From Eublepharis macularius (taxonomy: Eukaryota; Chordata; Lepidosauria; Squamata; Eublepharidae): 64,000 bases of DNA. Each line of letters starts with the position of its first letter. Positions within the stretch are counted from its first letter, which is position 1. Location of the stretch: assembly GCF_028583425.1 (NCBI RefSeq), contig NC_072796.1, positions 125,213,464 to 125,277,463 of the forward strand, read 5' to 3'. Shown here one piece after another: positions 52,651 through 62,342 of this stretch. The position numbers were made by a program, and so were the translations under genes. Below the pieces are notes generated by a model. It ran no database searches. It had not been told where the DNA came from and saw only the letters and a list, made by a program, of their open reading frames with translations.

Positions 52651-52929
52651 GCTGCAGGCCAGGTGCAGCAGGCGGCCAGGGTGGCGTGCAGAGCAACTGT
52701 GTGGGATGGCTGGGAGGACATACACATGCTGTCCCAGCTGCCTGCCGCATGTCATCATCACGCAGTCCAGGTGTGCACACGTGCTTTGCACGCACATGTG
52801 GGGGGAAGCAATAGCAATAGCTTCTTTCAGCCTGCTTCTCCACACAGTTTTAGCTGCCGATATCACCTTATCATCAGGCCTTATCTGGATTGGTTCTTGA
52901 ATTATATTCCAAGATATTTTATTTAAATT
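52651..52929. other. Unassigned GC-rich then AT-rich sequence
   Basis: Overlapping frames on both strands (52547-52926) contain no motif. 'gtgtgcacacgtgctttgca' + 'cgcacatgtgggggg' resembles the interior of the hAT element at 63556. Confidence 0.35.
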
Positions 52930-53480
52930 TCCCCTTTAGTAACATGCCCAAGCGTCAGGCTCCTTCTTGGTACTATGTGGCCCTAAGGATAGGAATGGGA
53001 TATAGGAATGACAGATACTCTGGGATATAAAAAAGCAAAGGAAACTTTTATTTTTATAAGTGTATCGGTTTCATAATATTTCTTAAGCTTGATGGTTTCA
53101 AAGAGTGTTGTTGGTTCTTAAAGTTTCTTTTCATAGACACAGTCACTCAGATCTCTCAGACTTCACACAGTTTGCCTACTACAGATAGCAACCTCTCACT
53201 TAAATACACATAGACTTTCTCTCTCAGGCACACACACACAGTTTGCCAGCTTCAAATAGAATGAATATATTGTCTCACAGTCACACACAGTTCAGGCTTC
53301 CACACAGGTTGCCTTTCTTTCAGAAATACATGGACCCTCTCAGGCTGCACACAGCTCGCCTCTCTTGCCCTGACTGACTCTTTTATTTCTCTCAGAAACT
53401 AAAAACTGCCTTCACTCCGCCCACTCTCTGTCATCAACCAATCATATCACTCACTCGTCCCTCTCTTTCACACTTCATCT
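52930..53480 (-). mobile_element. Possible LTR-like promoter block
   Basis: On the minus strand, reading leftward: 'gatatgattggttgatga' (inverted CCAAT), 'agagtgggcggagtgaagg' (GC box), 'agaaataaaagagtcag' (TATA-like), then degenerate repeats of 'ctgagagg...tgtgtg...' and 'ataaaaataaaag' near 53045 as a polyadenylation-like signal. No matching second LTR or clear TG...CA ends. Tentative. Confidence 0.3.
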
Positions 53481-53496
53481 GTGCCACACCAAGCAT

Positions 53497-53524
53497 TTAA
53501 ACACATACACACACACACACACAC
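53497..53524 (+). repeat. (CA)n microsatellite
   Basis: 'acacatacacacacacacac' and following units. Confidence 0.95.
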
Positions 53525-53591
53525 TTGAAAACATTACAGATATGTTTAGCCAAGAGAAAAGAAAGCTGGGGAAAGGGACATAATTGCGTCC

Positions 53592-53735
53592 CAGTTTGGT
53601 GTAGTGGTTAAGAGCGTGGGACTCTAATCTGGAGAATCGGGTTTGATTCTGGAAGCCAGCTGGGTGACTTTGGGTCAGCCACAGCTTCTAGCTCTCTCAG
53701 CCCCACCCACCTCACAGGGTGTTTGTTGTTTGATG
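53592..53735 (+). mobile_element. Sauria-type tRNA SINE with internal deletion
   Basis: 'agtttggtgtagtggttaag', 'ggtttgattctggaagccag' (the 'cccactcctccacttg' stretch is deleted), ends 'cacagggtgtttgttgttt'. Confidence 0.85.
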
Positions 53736-53900
53736 GAGGAAGGGTGAACCATGGGTTTCATTGACATTCCAATTGAGTTGCATAAAAATGTGACAGTGGA
53801 AATCAGGTTGGGTTTGGACCTGGAAGAAATTTGTACTGAGAAGTAGACACTTGTTATACTCAAGGAACTAGTTCCTCTTTTTTTGGACCCTGATTGTCGG
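53736..53900. other. Unassigned sequence
   Basis: Nothing recognised. Confidence 0.3.
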
Positions 53901-54478
53901 ACAGTTTGGTGTAGTGGTTAAGAGCGCCAGTAGTGGTTAAATCAAAAAAAGTCTAGTACACCTTTAAGATTAACCAACTTTATTGTAGCATAAGCTTTTG
54001 AGAATCACAGTTCTCTTCATCAGATGCATCTGACGAAGAGAACAACAACATTAGATTTATATACCGCCCTTCAGGATGACTTAATACCCACTCAGAGTGG
54101 TTTACAAAGTATGCCATTATTATCCCCTCAACAAAACACCCTGTGAGGTGGGTGGGGCCGAGAGAGCTCTAGAGAGCTGTGACTAGCCCAAGGTCACCCA
54201 GTTGGCTTCAAATGGAGGAGTGGGGAATCAAACCCGGCTCTCCAGATTAGAGTCCCACTGCTCTTAACCACTACACCAAACTGGCTCTCTTAACCACTAC
54301 CGTAGAGGAGTTAGCCGTGTTAGTCTGTAGTAGCAAAATCAAAAAGAGTCCAGTAGCACCTTTAAGACTAACCAACTTTATTGTAGCATAAGCTTTCGAG
54401 AATCACAGTTGCTGTTGTTGTTAAGTGTTCTCCTGAAGGGCGGTATATAAATTGAATGTTGTTGTTTTTGTTGTTATA
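53901..54478. mobile_element. Nest of SINEs and Penelope-like arms
   Basis: In order: Sauria SINE head (+) 53901-53939; PLE arm (-) 53940-54028, with a short opposite-strand start 'gcatctgacgaagagaac' at 54026-54044; SINE (-) 54046-54290, complete; PLE arm (-) 54303-54411; SINE tail (+) 54412-54478 'tcctgaagggcggtatataa'. The first head and the last tail look like one SINE split by the rest. Confidence 0.75.
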
Positions 54479-54654
54479 AATACCAGAAGCGTTTGTTACA
54501 TGGAAGAGGGCAATGGTTTGTTCTCTGCTGCTCCAGAAGAAAAGAATACATCTAATGGGCTTCAGCTACAGAAGGGTAGAATTTGGTGGGACATGGTGCG
54601 AGCAATTTGACAAAGGAATCAGTTATCCTGGGGCCTGAGGGACAGGCTCTGCCT
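54479..54654. other. Unassigned sequence
   Basis: Nothing recognised. Confidence 0.3.
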
Positions 54655-54765
54655 CTCTTCAAGTAGGGACTGAACAGCCGTCATGGGGGGATGCTCTAAC
54701 TTTAGGAAAGGGATTGGACTAGTGGACCTATAAGACCTGATCCAGCATGGCTACTCTTATGAACC
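54655..54765 (+). mobile_element. CR1-like LINE 3' fragment
   Basis: 'aaagggattggactagtgga', 'cctgatccagcatggctact', 'cttatgaacc': the terminal 3' UTR text of CR1-type LINEs. It is the target of copy G. Confidence 0.7.
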
Positions 54766-55378
54766 AAGAAGAAAAACAAGATGGTCACACCAATCACAGA
54801 GATTAAAAAAGCAGGCCAAAAAAACCTGATAGTGCAAACAGAAAAAAATATTTGTTTATATGGATTAAAATTCCCTAAGCAATTCACCAAGAAGGTGTCC
54901 TCAGGGGAATCTACAACACAGTATAGTATATTCTGCTTCAACAGAAAATAAAAAGGCTTTCTTTCATGTTGAGCCAGATCTTGTTTGATGGAGACTCATT
55001 ATTTTATCTCTCGAGTACTGAGAAATTTTTGCTCTCTTCCTTTTAAACGATCCAAGCAATGGAATGGACGCTTGCTGTTTGAAATAGTTGCTCTTTCAAG
55101 TAGTTGTTTTTTAACCGTTAATGACTGTACATTTGCTATTGAATACATTTTTATCTTTTGTATATTATATAACTTAAATAAATGTTATCAATTAAATTAA
55201 TTAATTTAAATTAAATTATTTTTTAATTATGGGAAGTCTTTGCTTATAACTCTTTATTATATTGTGTTGTAGATTCCCCTGAAGAAGCCTTCTTGGCAAA
55301 ACACAGAGAATTTTAATCTGAATAAACAAATATTATTCCCTTCTTCCACTATCAGATTTTTTTTGCCTGCTTTTTAAA
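54766..55378. mobile_element. Inverted-arm Penelope-like insertion (copy G), 613 bp
   Basis: Left arm about 54805-54930, right arm about 55240-55375. 'aaaaaagcaggccaaaaaaa' faces 'ttttttttgcctgctttt' and 'ctcaggggaatctacaacac' faces 'gtgttgtagattcccctgaa'. The right arm carries CTGAAGA, short hairpin GCC/GGC, AAAAC at 55279-55304. TSD actcttatgaacc at 54753-54765 and actcttatgagcc at 55379-55391 (12 of 13). Confidence 0.75.
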
Positions 55379-55427
55379 ACTCTTATGAGCCGAAAGACAA
55401 AAGAAACAAAGAGAAGAGGGAAAGGCT

Positions 55428-55700
55428 TTCATAGAATCACAGAGTTGGAAGGGGCCATACGGACCATCTAGTCCAACCCCCTGCCCAGTGCAGGATCAGC
55501 CTAAAGCATCGCTGACAAATATTCATCCAGCCTCTTCTTGAAAACTGTCAGTGAAGGGGAGCTCACCACCTCCCTAGGCAGCTGATTCCACTTTTGAACT
55601 ACTCTGACCGTGAAAACGTTCTTCCTAATATCCAGCCGGTACCTTTGTGCAGAAACCTGTGTCTGGGCTATACTACTTGCCACAACTAAATGATCCTCCA
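55428..55700 (-). mobile_element. CR1 LINE C-terminus and 3' end
   Basis: The minus strand translates from 55701 as QRYRLDIRKNVFTVRVVQKW, NQLPREVVSSPSLTVFKKRL, DEYLS. This is the classic end of CR1 ORF2. It is followed by the 3' UTR, whose plus-strand complement reads 'tagaatcacagagttggaag' and 'tctagtccaaccccctgccc'. 5'-truncated; its frame is intact over 60 codons. Confidence 0.9.
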
Positions 55701-56382
55701 CTCAAAATAATGCCTTGCATATAGAAAACAAGCTGGTAAAAGACTTAGAATTCATTTGCCTGTCATCTAGTTTTCTATGTGAAGGAGGCAGTATACAAGT
55801 GATAATACATTATCCACAATATACAAGTAATAATATGTTATCCTCCACATCTGATGCCCTCGGATGGCCATCAAACATGACACACCTTTCGATCGGGAAT
55901 GAAAGATTAGTATGATGTAAATAAGCTTCTCGCTAGGGACATAACTGGAGCCATTGATTTTATGTTGAGAACACACAGAATAAAAAATGGAGCAAGCTAT
56001 TAATGAAAAAACCATTAGCAATGAAGACCCTTGCAATAACTCCACATATAAAGATGAGTGATTGCATTACAACTTTCTGTTTAAACGTAGCTGTCTATAC
56101 GCTATAATGCTTCTCCCAGGTGCTTCAAAGAGCGCATGAAGTGAGAAGCACAGCTCATTTCACTTGGATGCATTGCAACTTGACAAGCACATTATGAGCT
56201 GATCTCCAGAGCCGTGGCTTATGATTTTCCTTCAGCATGATGAAGGCATGAGATTATTAAAACAGAGTTTATTGCAGGCCAGTGTGCTCTTGGGAGGAGA
56301 AACAGCGTCCTCCATGATGGGATTAGAGCCTCTCAGGGGCACATGAGAATGAATTGGAACTACAGACCAGATAATCAGGTCA
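55701..56382. other. Unassigned sequence
   Basis: 55795-55840 has two 'gataatacattatcc'-like repeats. 55970-56220 has no repeat signature and might be conserved non-coding. No gene. Confidence 0.35.
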
Positions 56383-56605
56383 GGTGCCCTGACTTGGATA
56401 GCCCAGATGAGCTTGATGTCATCAGATCTCAATAGCTAAGCAGGGTTGACCTTGGTTGGTAATTGGATGGGAGACTTCCAATGAAGACCAGGGTTGCAGA
56501 GGCAGGCAATGGCAAACCACCTCTCTCAGTCTCTTGCCATGAAAACCCCACCAGGGGTCACTATAAGTCAGCTATGACTTGAGGGTACTCTGCACCACAA
56601 ATCAA
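56383..56605 (+). mobile_element. 5S rRNA-derived SINE
   Basis: 'agctaagcagggttgacctt' + 'ggttggtaattggatgggag' follows the 5S rRNA internal control region. The body is 'gcaggcaatggcaaaccacc' and the 3' end 'cataagtcag'-type text. Confidence 0.9.
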
Positions 56606-56788
56606 GCCAGGCAGAGGGATGAGATATAACTGAAGGTCAAAGAGAAGCAATCCAAGTTCAGTTCCAAAAGACTGTGATCAACCACTGAGCTATGGCATTC
56701 ATTCTCCATAAATGCAAGTTTCCTTTGTAGGTTCCACCTCTGAAGAGACTGTATGGGAACAGGGCTTTTTAGCCACGGTAGGGCCTCA
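56606..56788. other. Unassigned sequence
   Basis: Nothing recognised. Confidence 0.3.
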
Positions 56789-57365
56789 ATTTGCCCTGAC
56801 CTGGATAGCCCAGGCAAGCCTGAGCTCATCAGATTTAGGAAGCTAAGCAAGGTCAGCCTTGTTTAGTGATTGGATGGGAGACCTCCAATGAAGACCAGGT
56901 TGCAGACCAGGCAATGGCAAACCACCTCTCTTAGTCTCTTGCCACTGATGGCACATACCTCACGTCTGACCTAGTGCTCCTGAAGAAATATACTGATCAC
57001 AGGCAGAGCCAGAGGACATGATCAACTTAACTTGTTTAACCGTTTAGACACACAAGTGCCTTGAACTTCATACTGCACCACTGAAGTAGGCCAATTAGCT
57101 TGAATGACCATATATGGAATAGACTGTCCTTAGTATAAAAGGGGCAGCAGCTTTGTTTTCTGTGAGGAACCTGAGGTAACTTCTGTGTGTTAAGAACCTG
57201 GTCCTCCCTTTATTGCAATAAAGACTTTCTGTACTCCTTCTACTCTGCCTGCCTTCTCCTTATTTGGGCCAGGAGTGGGTGGGACCCTTTTGGGCTAACA
57301 CTATGAAAACCCACCAGGCAGCTGCCATAAGTCACCTATGACTTGACAACACTCTCCACTACCAC
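56789..57365 (+). mobile_element. 5S-derived SINE split by a solo LTR
   Basis: Left part 56789-56945 'ctggatagcccaggcaagcc' to 'ttagtctcttgccac'. Right part 57301-57365 'ctatgaaaacccaccaggca' to 'acttgacaacactctccact'. Joined, they follow the usual 5S SINE order. Confidence 0.85.
56946..57300 (+). mobile_element. Solo LTR, 355 bp
   Basis: Begins TG and ends CA. TATA box 'agtataaaaggggcagc' (TATAAAA at 57134-57140), polyadenylation signal AATAAA at 57217-57222 about 80 bp later, then a T/C-rich stretch. It lies exactly at the break in a 5S SINE. A 4-bp TSD is blurred (ccac / ctat). Only the LTR is present, no internal region, as after LTR-LTR recombination. ERV or Gypsy class cannot be decided. 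Confidence 0.7.
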
Positions 57366-57560
57366 AGGCCTTCCATTTACCCACCTGGGACATGGAATTA
57401 CCTGCCCTCAGCCTCAACTTCCCACCACCAAGAAATTAAGAAGCAGAAGAAAAAAATGGCCTCCACATAGTGACTGTCTAGGAATTTCCCCGGTCTCCAT
57501 GGTAAAGACCTCAAAACCTCCCAGCATTTGCAGAGGCAATGTTTGGAAACCCTACACAAT
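57366..57560 (+). mobile_element. Palindromic-core MITE, shortened
   Basis: 'agaaaaaaatggcctccaca', 'gactgtctaggaatttcccc', 'ggtctccatggtaaagacc', 'gcagaggcaatgtttggaaa' parallels 30740-30957, with the right arm partly deleted. Confidence 0.6.
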
Positions 57561-58304
57561 GGATTGTCTATAACCAAGTATTTGCTTTCTTCCTTGACTG
57601 GTGATTTATATGGACAGGAGACCAACACTGGCTCATGGTTTGTGTATGATGATGTTCCCCATTGCACAGTTCAGGCTCCATATTGTCTTTAAAAAATTAA
57701 TTGGCTAGGAATTGATCTCAGTTAGCCAGTTCAGTTATACTCAGCATATTCCTGCTCTGATCATTAGTTTTTAACTGGTTTATGTTGCATTTTTACTGGA
57801 TGTGCACGTAACACCTATGAGGTAATTGGTTGAGCCCAGTAGGGTGGAGTCATGAGCTAAAGCCAGGCAGCGGAGGAAGAAGATGGTAGCTGAGGAGCTT
57901 AAAAAATTCTTAGCTTAAAATTGTGTGAAAGGTTGCTTCCTAAGCCCCATAGAACCCATACAAAGAAAAGTTACATGTACATTAAAGCTTTTTGTCAGAC
58001 CAGTTGTTCAACTTGTGCCTTTGTTGTTGGAAAAACGGCTTGATATTTAATACGGAAGATATCTTGTTTTAATGAGTATATTTAAGGAATCTTTGCACTT
58101 CGCTATAGGTGGTAAGCGGTAGCCAGGATGGAGAAGCATGAGATAATTGTCAAAACTGTTAGCCCCAGGCTAAATATAGAGATCTTCTAGACCAGCTCTG
58201 CACTACCAAAGTTCACCTGATGAACACTAAACAACACATTTCCAGTGGCTATTGATCGCTCCAGCAGTTTGCAATAAAAGAGGAATGTTAGCAAACGGTG
58301 CCCT
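57561..58304. other. Unassigned sequence
   Basis: No repeat confidently recognised. The minus frame 57398-57667 is spurious. Confidence 0.35.
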
Positions 58305-58465
58305 AATCTGACCTGACCTGCATAGGCCAGGTGAGCCAGATCTTGTCAGATCTCAGAAGCTAAGCAGCATCAGCTTTGGTTAGTAATTGGATGGGAGACC
58401 TCTTGCCATGAAAACCCCACCAGGGATTGCCATAAGTCAGTTATGACTTGAGAGCACTCTTTGCT
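58305..58465 (+). mobile_element. 5S rRNA-derived SINE, internally deleted
   Basis: 'gatcttgtcagatctcagaa' + 'gctaagcagcatcagctttg' + 'gttagtaattggatgggaga', then straight to 'cctcttgccatgaaaacccc'. The 'gcaggcaatggcaaacc' section is missing. Confidence 0.85.
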
Positions 58466-58566
58466 GTGTGTTAGCAAATAGTTCCATTATTGGTAGTCAT
58501 GGGCAAACTCTCCTCAGCCTGAATTATAATTTGGTTGCAAATTCTAACCAACATCCTGGAACACTA

Positions 58567-58712
58567 GAAGAAAATGATGGTTGTTGTGGATTTTCCGGGC
58601 TGTATAGCCGTGGTCTTTGCATTGTAGTTCCTGACGTTTCGCCAGCAGCTGTGACTGGCGTCTTCAGAGGCGTAGCACCAAAAGACAGAGATCTCTGTGT
58701 CACTGTCCCTCT
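58567..58712 (-). mobile_element. Penelope-like single arm with hammerhead-like motif
   Basis: Same arm as 34489-34640. The minus strand gives CTGAAGA (58667-58661), one extra C, stem GCCAG/CTGGC, GAAACGTC and AGG. The left end 'gatggttgttgtggattttc' lacks the outermost 'gtattgtcgaagg' part. Confidence 0.75.
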
Positions 58713-59632
58713 AATCGCAGTTTAATAAGATGATGTTTACCCAGTGATGTTATTTACCTCCATGCCATGAAAGCGGCCTTTCCATTTCCATCCATTAAGC
58801 TTCTGTTAAAGTGACAGCCTTTTTTTCCTCCAGACTGTTGGCAACTTTATCCAGAACTCAGGGACTGCAAAATACTGCCCCCCCCCCTCCATAGAAAATG
58901 AATGATGGGTCTTTAGGGGACTTATTAATAAAATGGCTTCACCATAAGGAATACAGCTTAGCACTGACTCATCTCCTTTATCATTCTAATGAGCTAATCT
59001 TTGCAAAATGCTTAATGGCCCATAAAAATAGAGAGCATTTTGCCAAAGATCACTTGTTGTTTTCTCCCTCTTGTGCCCCCTCCCAGCACACATTGCTTGA
59101 ACAGGCCCTGTTTGAGCCTTCTATCAGGCACACCGCTTCCAGAAGCAACCCTCATCCAATAAGAATTTAGCATTGTATTCTGCAGTTACTGGCACTTCGA
59201 TTTATAAATTGGGGAGAATTGCAGGGTCAACATGAGCGCGATAAGCCACGCAAGGAGAGGAATACAGACATACGGAGCCTGAGAATTTCTCTTCTGTCAC
59301 TTCAGCTTTTTTTCTCCTACGACTTCTGCTTCTGGAGGCCAAGAAGAGCACATTTGGTTGCTTCTTCCACACTAGCCATTTAGTCCGGAATTGCAAGGAT
59401 TAGTTCTTTTCAGTCTTAATCCAGATGACATCACTGGCAAAGTGCTGCATTCCACTGTTTTCCCCTTTGTCTTCCTGTCTCCCCCCCCCCCCCGATTTAA
59501 TTTGTGGTGATTTAAAGAAATAAAATCCACTTCTTATGCTCGATGACGATGGGGACACTAAAAGTGCGACTGAAGTTTTTTTGGGATTATCATCCCTTTA
59601 AATTTTCCTTCTACCTTTCTGATTCTAGCTTC
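58713..59632. other. Unassigned, part possibly conserved non-coding
   Basis: 58895-59060 has no repeat signature ('attctaatgagctaatcttt', 'aaatgcttaatggcccataa'). C-runs are at 58879 and 59480-59494. No gene. Confidence 0.35.
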
Positions 59633-59856
59633 TGAAGTGTAGCGATTAGAATGTTGGACTCGAACCCGAGAGACCCAGGTTTGAATCCCCATTCTGCCAC
59701 AGAAGCTTCCCAGGTGACCTTGGGCCAATCACATACTCTCAGCTTAATGTACTTCTCGGGGTGGTTGTGGGGCTAAAATGGAAGAGCGGAGAATGATATA
59801 AGCTGTTTAGGGTCCTGACTGGGAAGAAAGGTAGGGTACAAATGAAGTAAATACAA
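59633..59856 (+). mobile_element. tRNA-derived SINE, well preserved
   Basis: 'gaagtgtagcgattagaatg' head, B-box-like 'ggtttgaatccccattctgc', 'gtgaccttgggccaatcaca', 'gggtcctgactgggaagaaa', 'ggtacaaatgaagtaaatac' tail. The fullest copy of the 10508 family. Confidence 0.9.
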
Positions 59857-60299
59857 TATTAATCATTCTAGTGCTATTGGGAAATTGCAATCAAAAATGA
59901 AATAAATTAGCACTGGCTTTGGCTACAAAGAGAAAGGCACTCTCACTTACCTACTAACACTCCAACAAGAACTAATAATGACCTACTAATTCAAAAATGC
60001 CATGACTGGATACAAAAAGAACAGAATGTAGTCTATCAGGCTGTAAACATAGCAAAAGAAAATTGCGTGGAGAAATAGGACTTACTTTCAACTAAATATT
60101 TTGTGGGCTGCTGCCCACAAAATGGGAGCTGCTAGATTTTATCAGGAAGTCAGAGTAAATTTGTTATCTGGGACCCCTGCTTGAACTCCAGTGCAATCCT
60201 AAACAGAGTTACCCCTTAAAAGCCCACTGACTGGACTCCGAAGGGTCCCATTTTGTTTCAGATTGCACAGATAGCGTGAAAGCGACCATTACAAGAAAC
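59857..60299. other. Unassigned sequence with a half hairpin repeat
   Basis: 60188-60245 'cagtgcaatcctaaacagag' + 'ttaccccttaaaagccc' is one arm of the 9172 hairpin repeat. Confidence 0.4.
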
Positions 60300-60870
60300 A
60301 TTTTCATGGTTGGCAGTCCCCACTGGAGATGGGGGATCCCCTGCTCCCACTCTTCACCCTCTACCACCGCTTACCTGACTGGCAGGGGGAAAGGAAGGGG
60401 AACGTGCCTCCCAGGGTGCGCTCCCGGGCAGCGGGGTGTGCACCTGCTCTCTGAAGTGGACCAATTTGGGCCCAAACGGGCCAAATTGGCCCCGTTTGGG
60501 ACCTAAATTGGCCTGCCATGAAGAGGCCTGATTCAGCCTGCAGCAGAGGGCAGGAGTGCTGCCAGGGGAGCCCAGGCAAGCTCCTGCACTTTGCAATTTA
60601 GGCCCCAAAGAGGCAAAATTAGGCTCCTGCGCTTTGCAATTTAGGCCTCTTTGGGGCAATTTAGGCCCCAAAGAGGCCCAATTCAGCCCATATGGAGTCC
60701 AAATTGGCCCACTGCAGAGTGCAGGAGCACTCCCAGGGGTGACACAAAGCCCTACGCAATAACATCACTTCCTGGAAGTGCTGTCAGTGCACAGCCTGGG
60801 AGTGCGCATGCGCTATACGCAAGTGCAAAAACATCTAATAAAGTGAATGCCAGGCTACCCACCTCCTGCC
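60300..60870 (+). mobile_element. GGGATCCCC-type repeat with amplified middle
   Basis: Left 'ggagatgggggatcccctgc', 'accgcttacctgactggcag'. Middle 60460-60720 has repeated and inverted 'gggccaaattggcc', 'caatttaggccccaaagagg' words. Right 'aacatcacttcctggaagtg', 'gggagtgcgcatgcgctata'. Plus- and minus-strand frames inside are repeat translation. Confidence 0.6.
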
Positions 60871-61587
60871 CTAAGGGAGTGCATGTGATCACATACCCTT
60901 AAATTCTGGGCTTGTGATTCTGAGTAGCAAAGCTGAAAAAATAAGCATGTTTCTCTATTAACACACAACAGTGACCCCCATATAGGACTTCATAACCATA
61001 TGTCCAGGAGCAGACTTCAGGAAACAAAAAGATAAGACGAGTTAGGGAAGTACAAAGGCACTGTAGACGAACTTCAGTGTCTTGCACAGGTGCTTTTGTG
61101 ACTTTGTTCCCTTTGCAATCCTGCGGTGGAGGGGGGAATTAAATCCATATTTTTCCTCACATATTTTGGCTGCCAGGCCTGGAAGGAGATTGTTAGTCTG
61201 CATTTATCACTTCACAAAGCGTTGTTATGGAAATGCTTCAAATATGAAATTCAGATTTCACAGCTGAAATGGTAGTTAAAAAAGACGGCCCAGCCTCCAT
61301 CACCCACAAATTCAATACAAACATTTCAGACCCTTGCTCTTCTCATCTCAAATCCTCAACCTTCTATTCTCATCGATGTCTGTTCCTACAGCCGTTTTGT
61401 CATGATGCATATGTGGATGTGTGAATGCTCACACTTCCCTGAAGAAAGCAAACATTGGCTTTTAGTACATAATTGCCACCCCAACACAACACAGCAGGGG
61501 TTATAAATTTGTGGCTTGAACACCATTGATCACCCTTAGTGGCTGAAAGATCTTTGGGACACATTTCTTTTCATTTATGTTGACTTT
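60871..61587. other. Unassigned sequence
   Basis: No gene or named repeat. Confidence 0.35.
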
Positions 61588-62010
61588 AGAGTTGCCAGAT
61601 GGCCTCCCCCACAAAAACAGACAGGGCCCCCAACACCGACTCAACTGTTTCTCTCCACTCAATTCCAACATGATGACGTCACTTCCTTGACACACTGGCA
61701 GCCGGGCAAGTGGGCCAGCCGGCCGTATCCTCGGCTTGCAGGAAGTCAGACGAGCAGGCTGGAAGCAGGGGAGAGGTGGCACAGGTGGTGCAGGCCTGTT
61801 GGCCACTTCCCCAGGAGAGCGGGGGGGAGGACATGGTACAGGAAGACCTTCTAGTGCTACCGTCAGTTTCTGCAGGCCAGAGGCCAACCACTCCTCCCCC
61901 ACATGCAAAAATACCAGACACTTATATGTACGGTATTTTAACAGCTTTCCCCCCAAACAGTCTGATAAAAAAACAGACTGTCCAGGGGGGAACCAGACAC
62001 CTGGCAACCA
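61588..62010. mobile_element. TIR element (GTTGCCAG ends)
   Basis: Left 'agagttgccagatggcctcc', right 'ccagacacctggcaaccata'. 'gtctgataaaaaaacagac' is a small hairpin near the right end. The GC-rich middle gives a 168-aa minus frame with no domain. Confidence 0.55.
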
Positions 62011-62011
62011 T

Positions 62012-62342
62012 AGTTGAACACCAAGTGGTGCCTTGAGATCTCCAAGAATTGATCTCCAAGTGACATAGATCAGTTCCCCTGGAGAAAATGGCTGCTTTGG
62101 AGGGTGAAGTCTATGGCATTATACTTAGGGTTGCCAGCCTCCAGGTAGTGGCTGGAGATCTCCTGGAATTACAACTTGTCTCCAGGCCACAGAGATCAGT
62201 TCACCTGGAGAAAATGGCTACTTTGGAGGGTGGACTCTATGGCATTATACCCTGCTGAGCTCCCTCCCCTCCCTAAACCCCACCCACTCCAGGATCCACC
62301 CCCAAATCTCCAGGAATTTCCCAGCTCAGAGTCAGCAACCCT
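62012..62342 (+). mobile_element. Two GGGTTGCC MITEs in tandem
   Basis: 62012-62127 is a 5'-damaged copy ending 'atggcattatacttaggg'. 62128-62342 is a complete one, 'ctta|gggttgccagcctcc' to 'gagtcagcaaccc|tacc', with TA on both sides. Confidence 0.85.

Noticed and set aside
56383-56470. Possible 5S rRNA gene
   Set aside because: Only the internal-promoter half is 5S-like and a SINE body follows. Five related copies are dispersed.
59633-59705. Possible tRNA gene
   Set aside because: A and B boxes are present but the cloverleaf is not, and the SINE body follows directly. The same holds for the other SINE heads.
61501-62007. 168-aa minus frame
   Set aside because: Lies in the GC-rich middle of a TIR element, with an opposing open frame and no recognisable motif.
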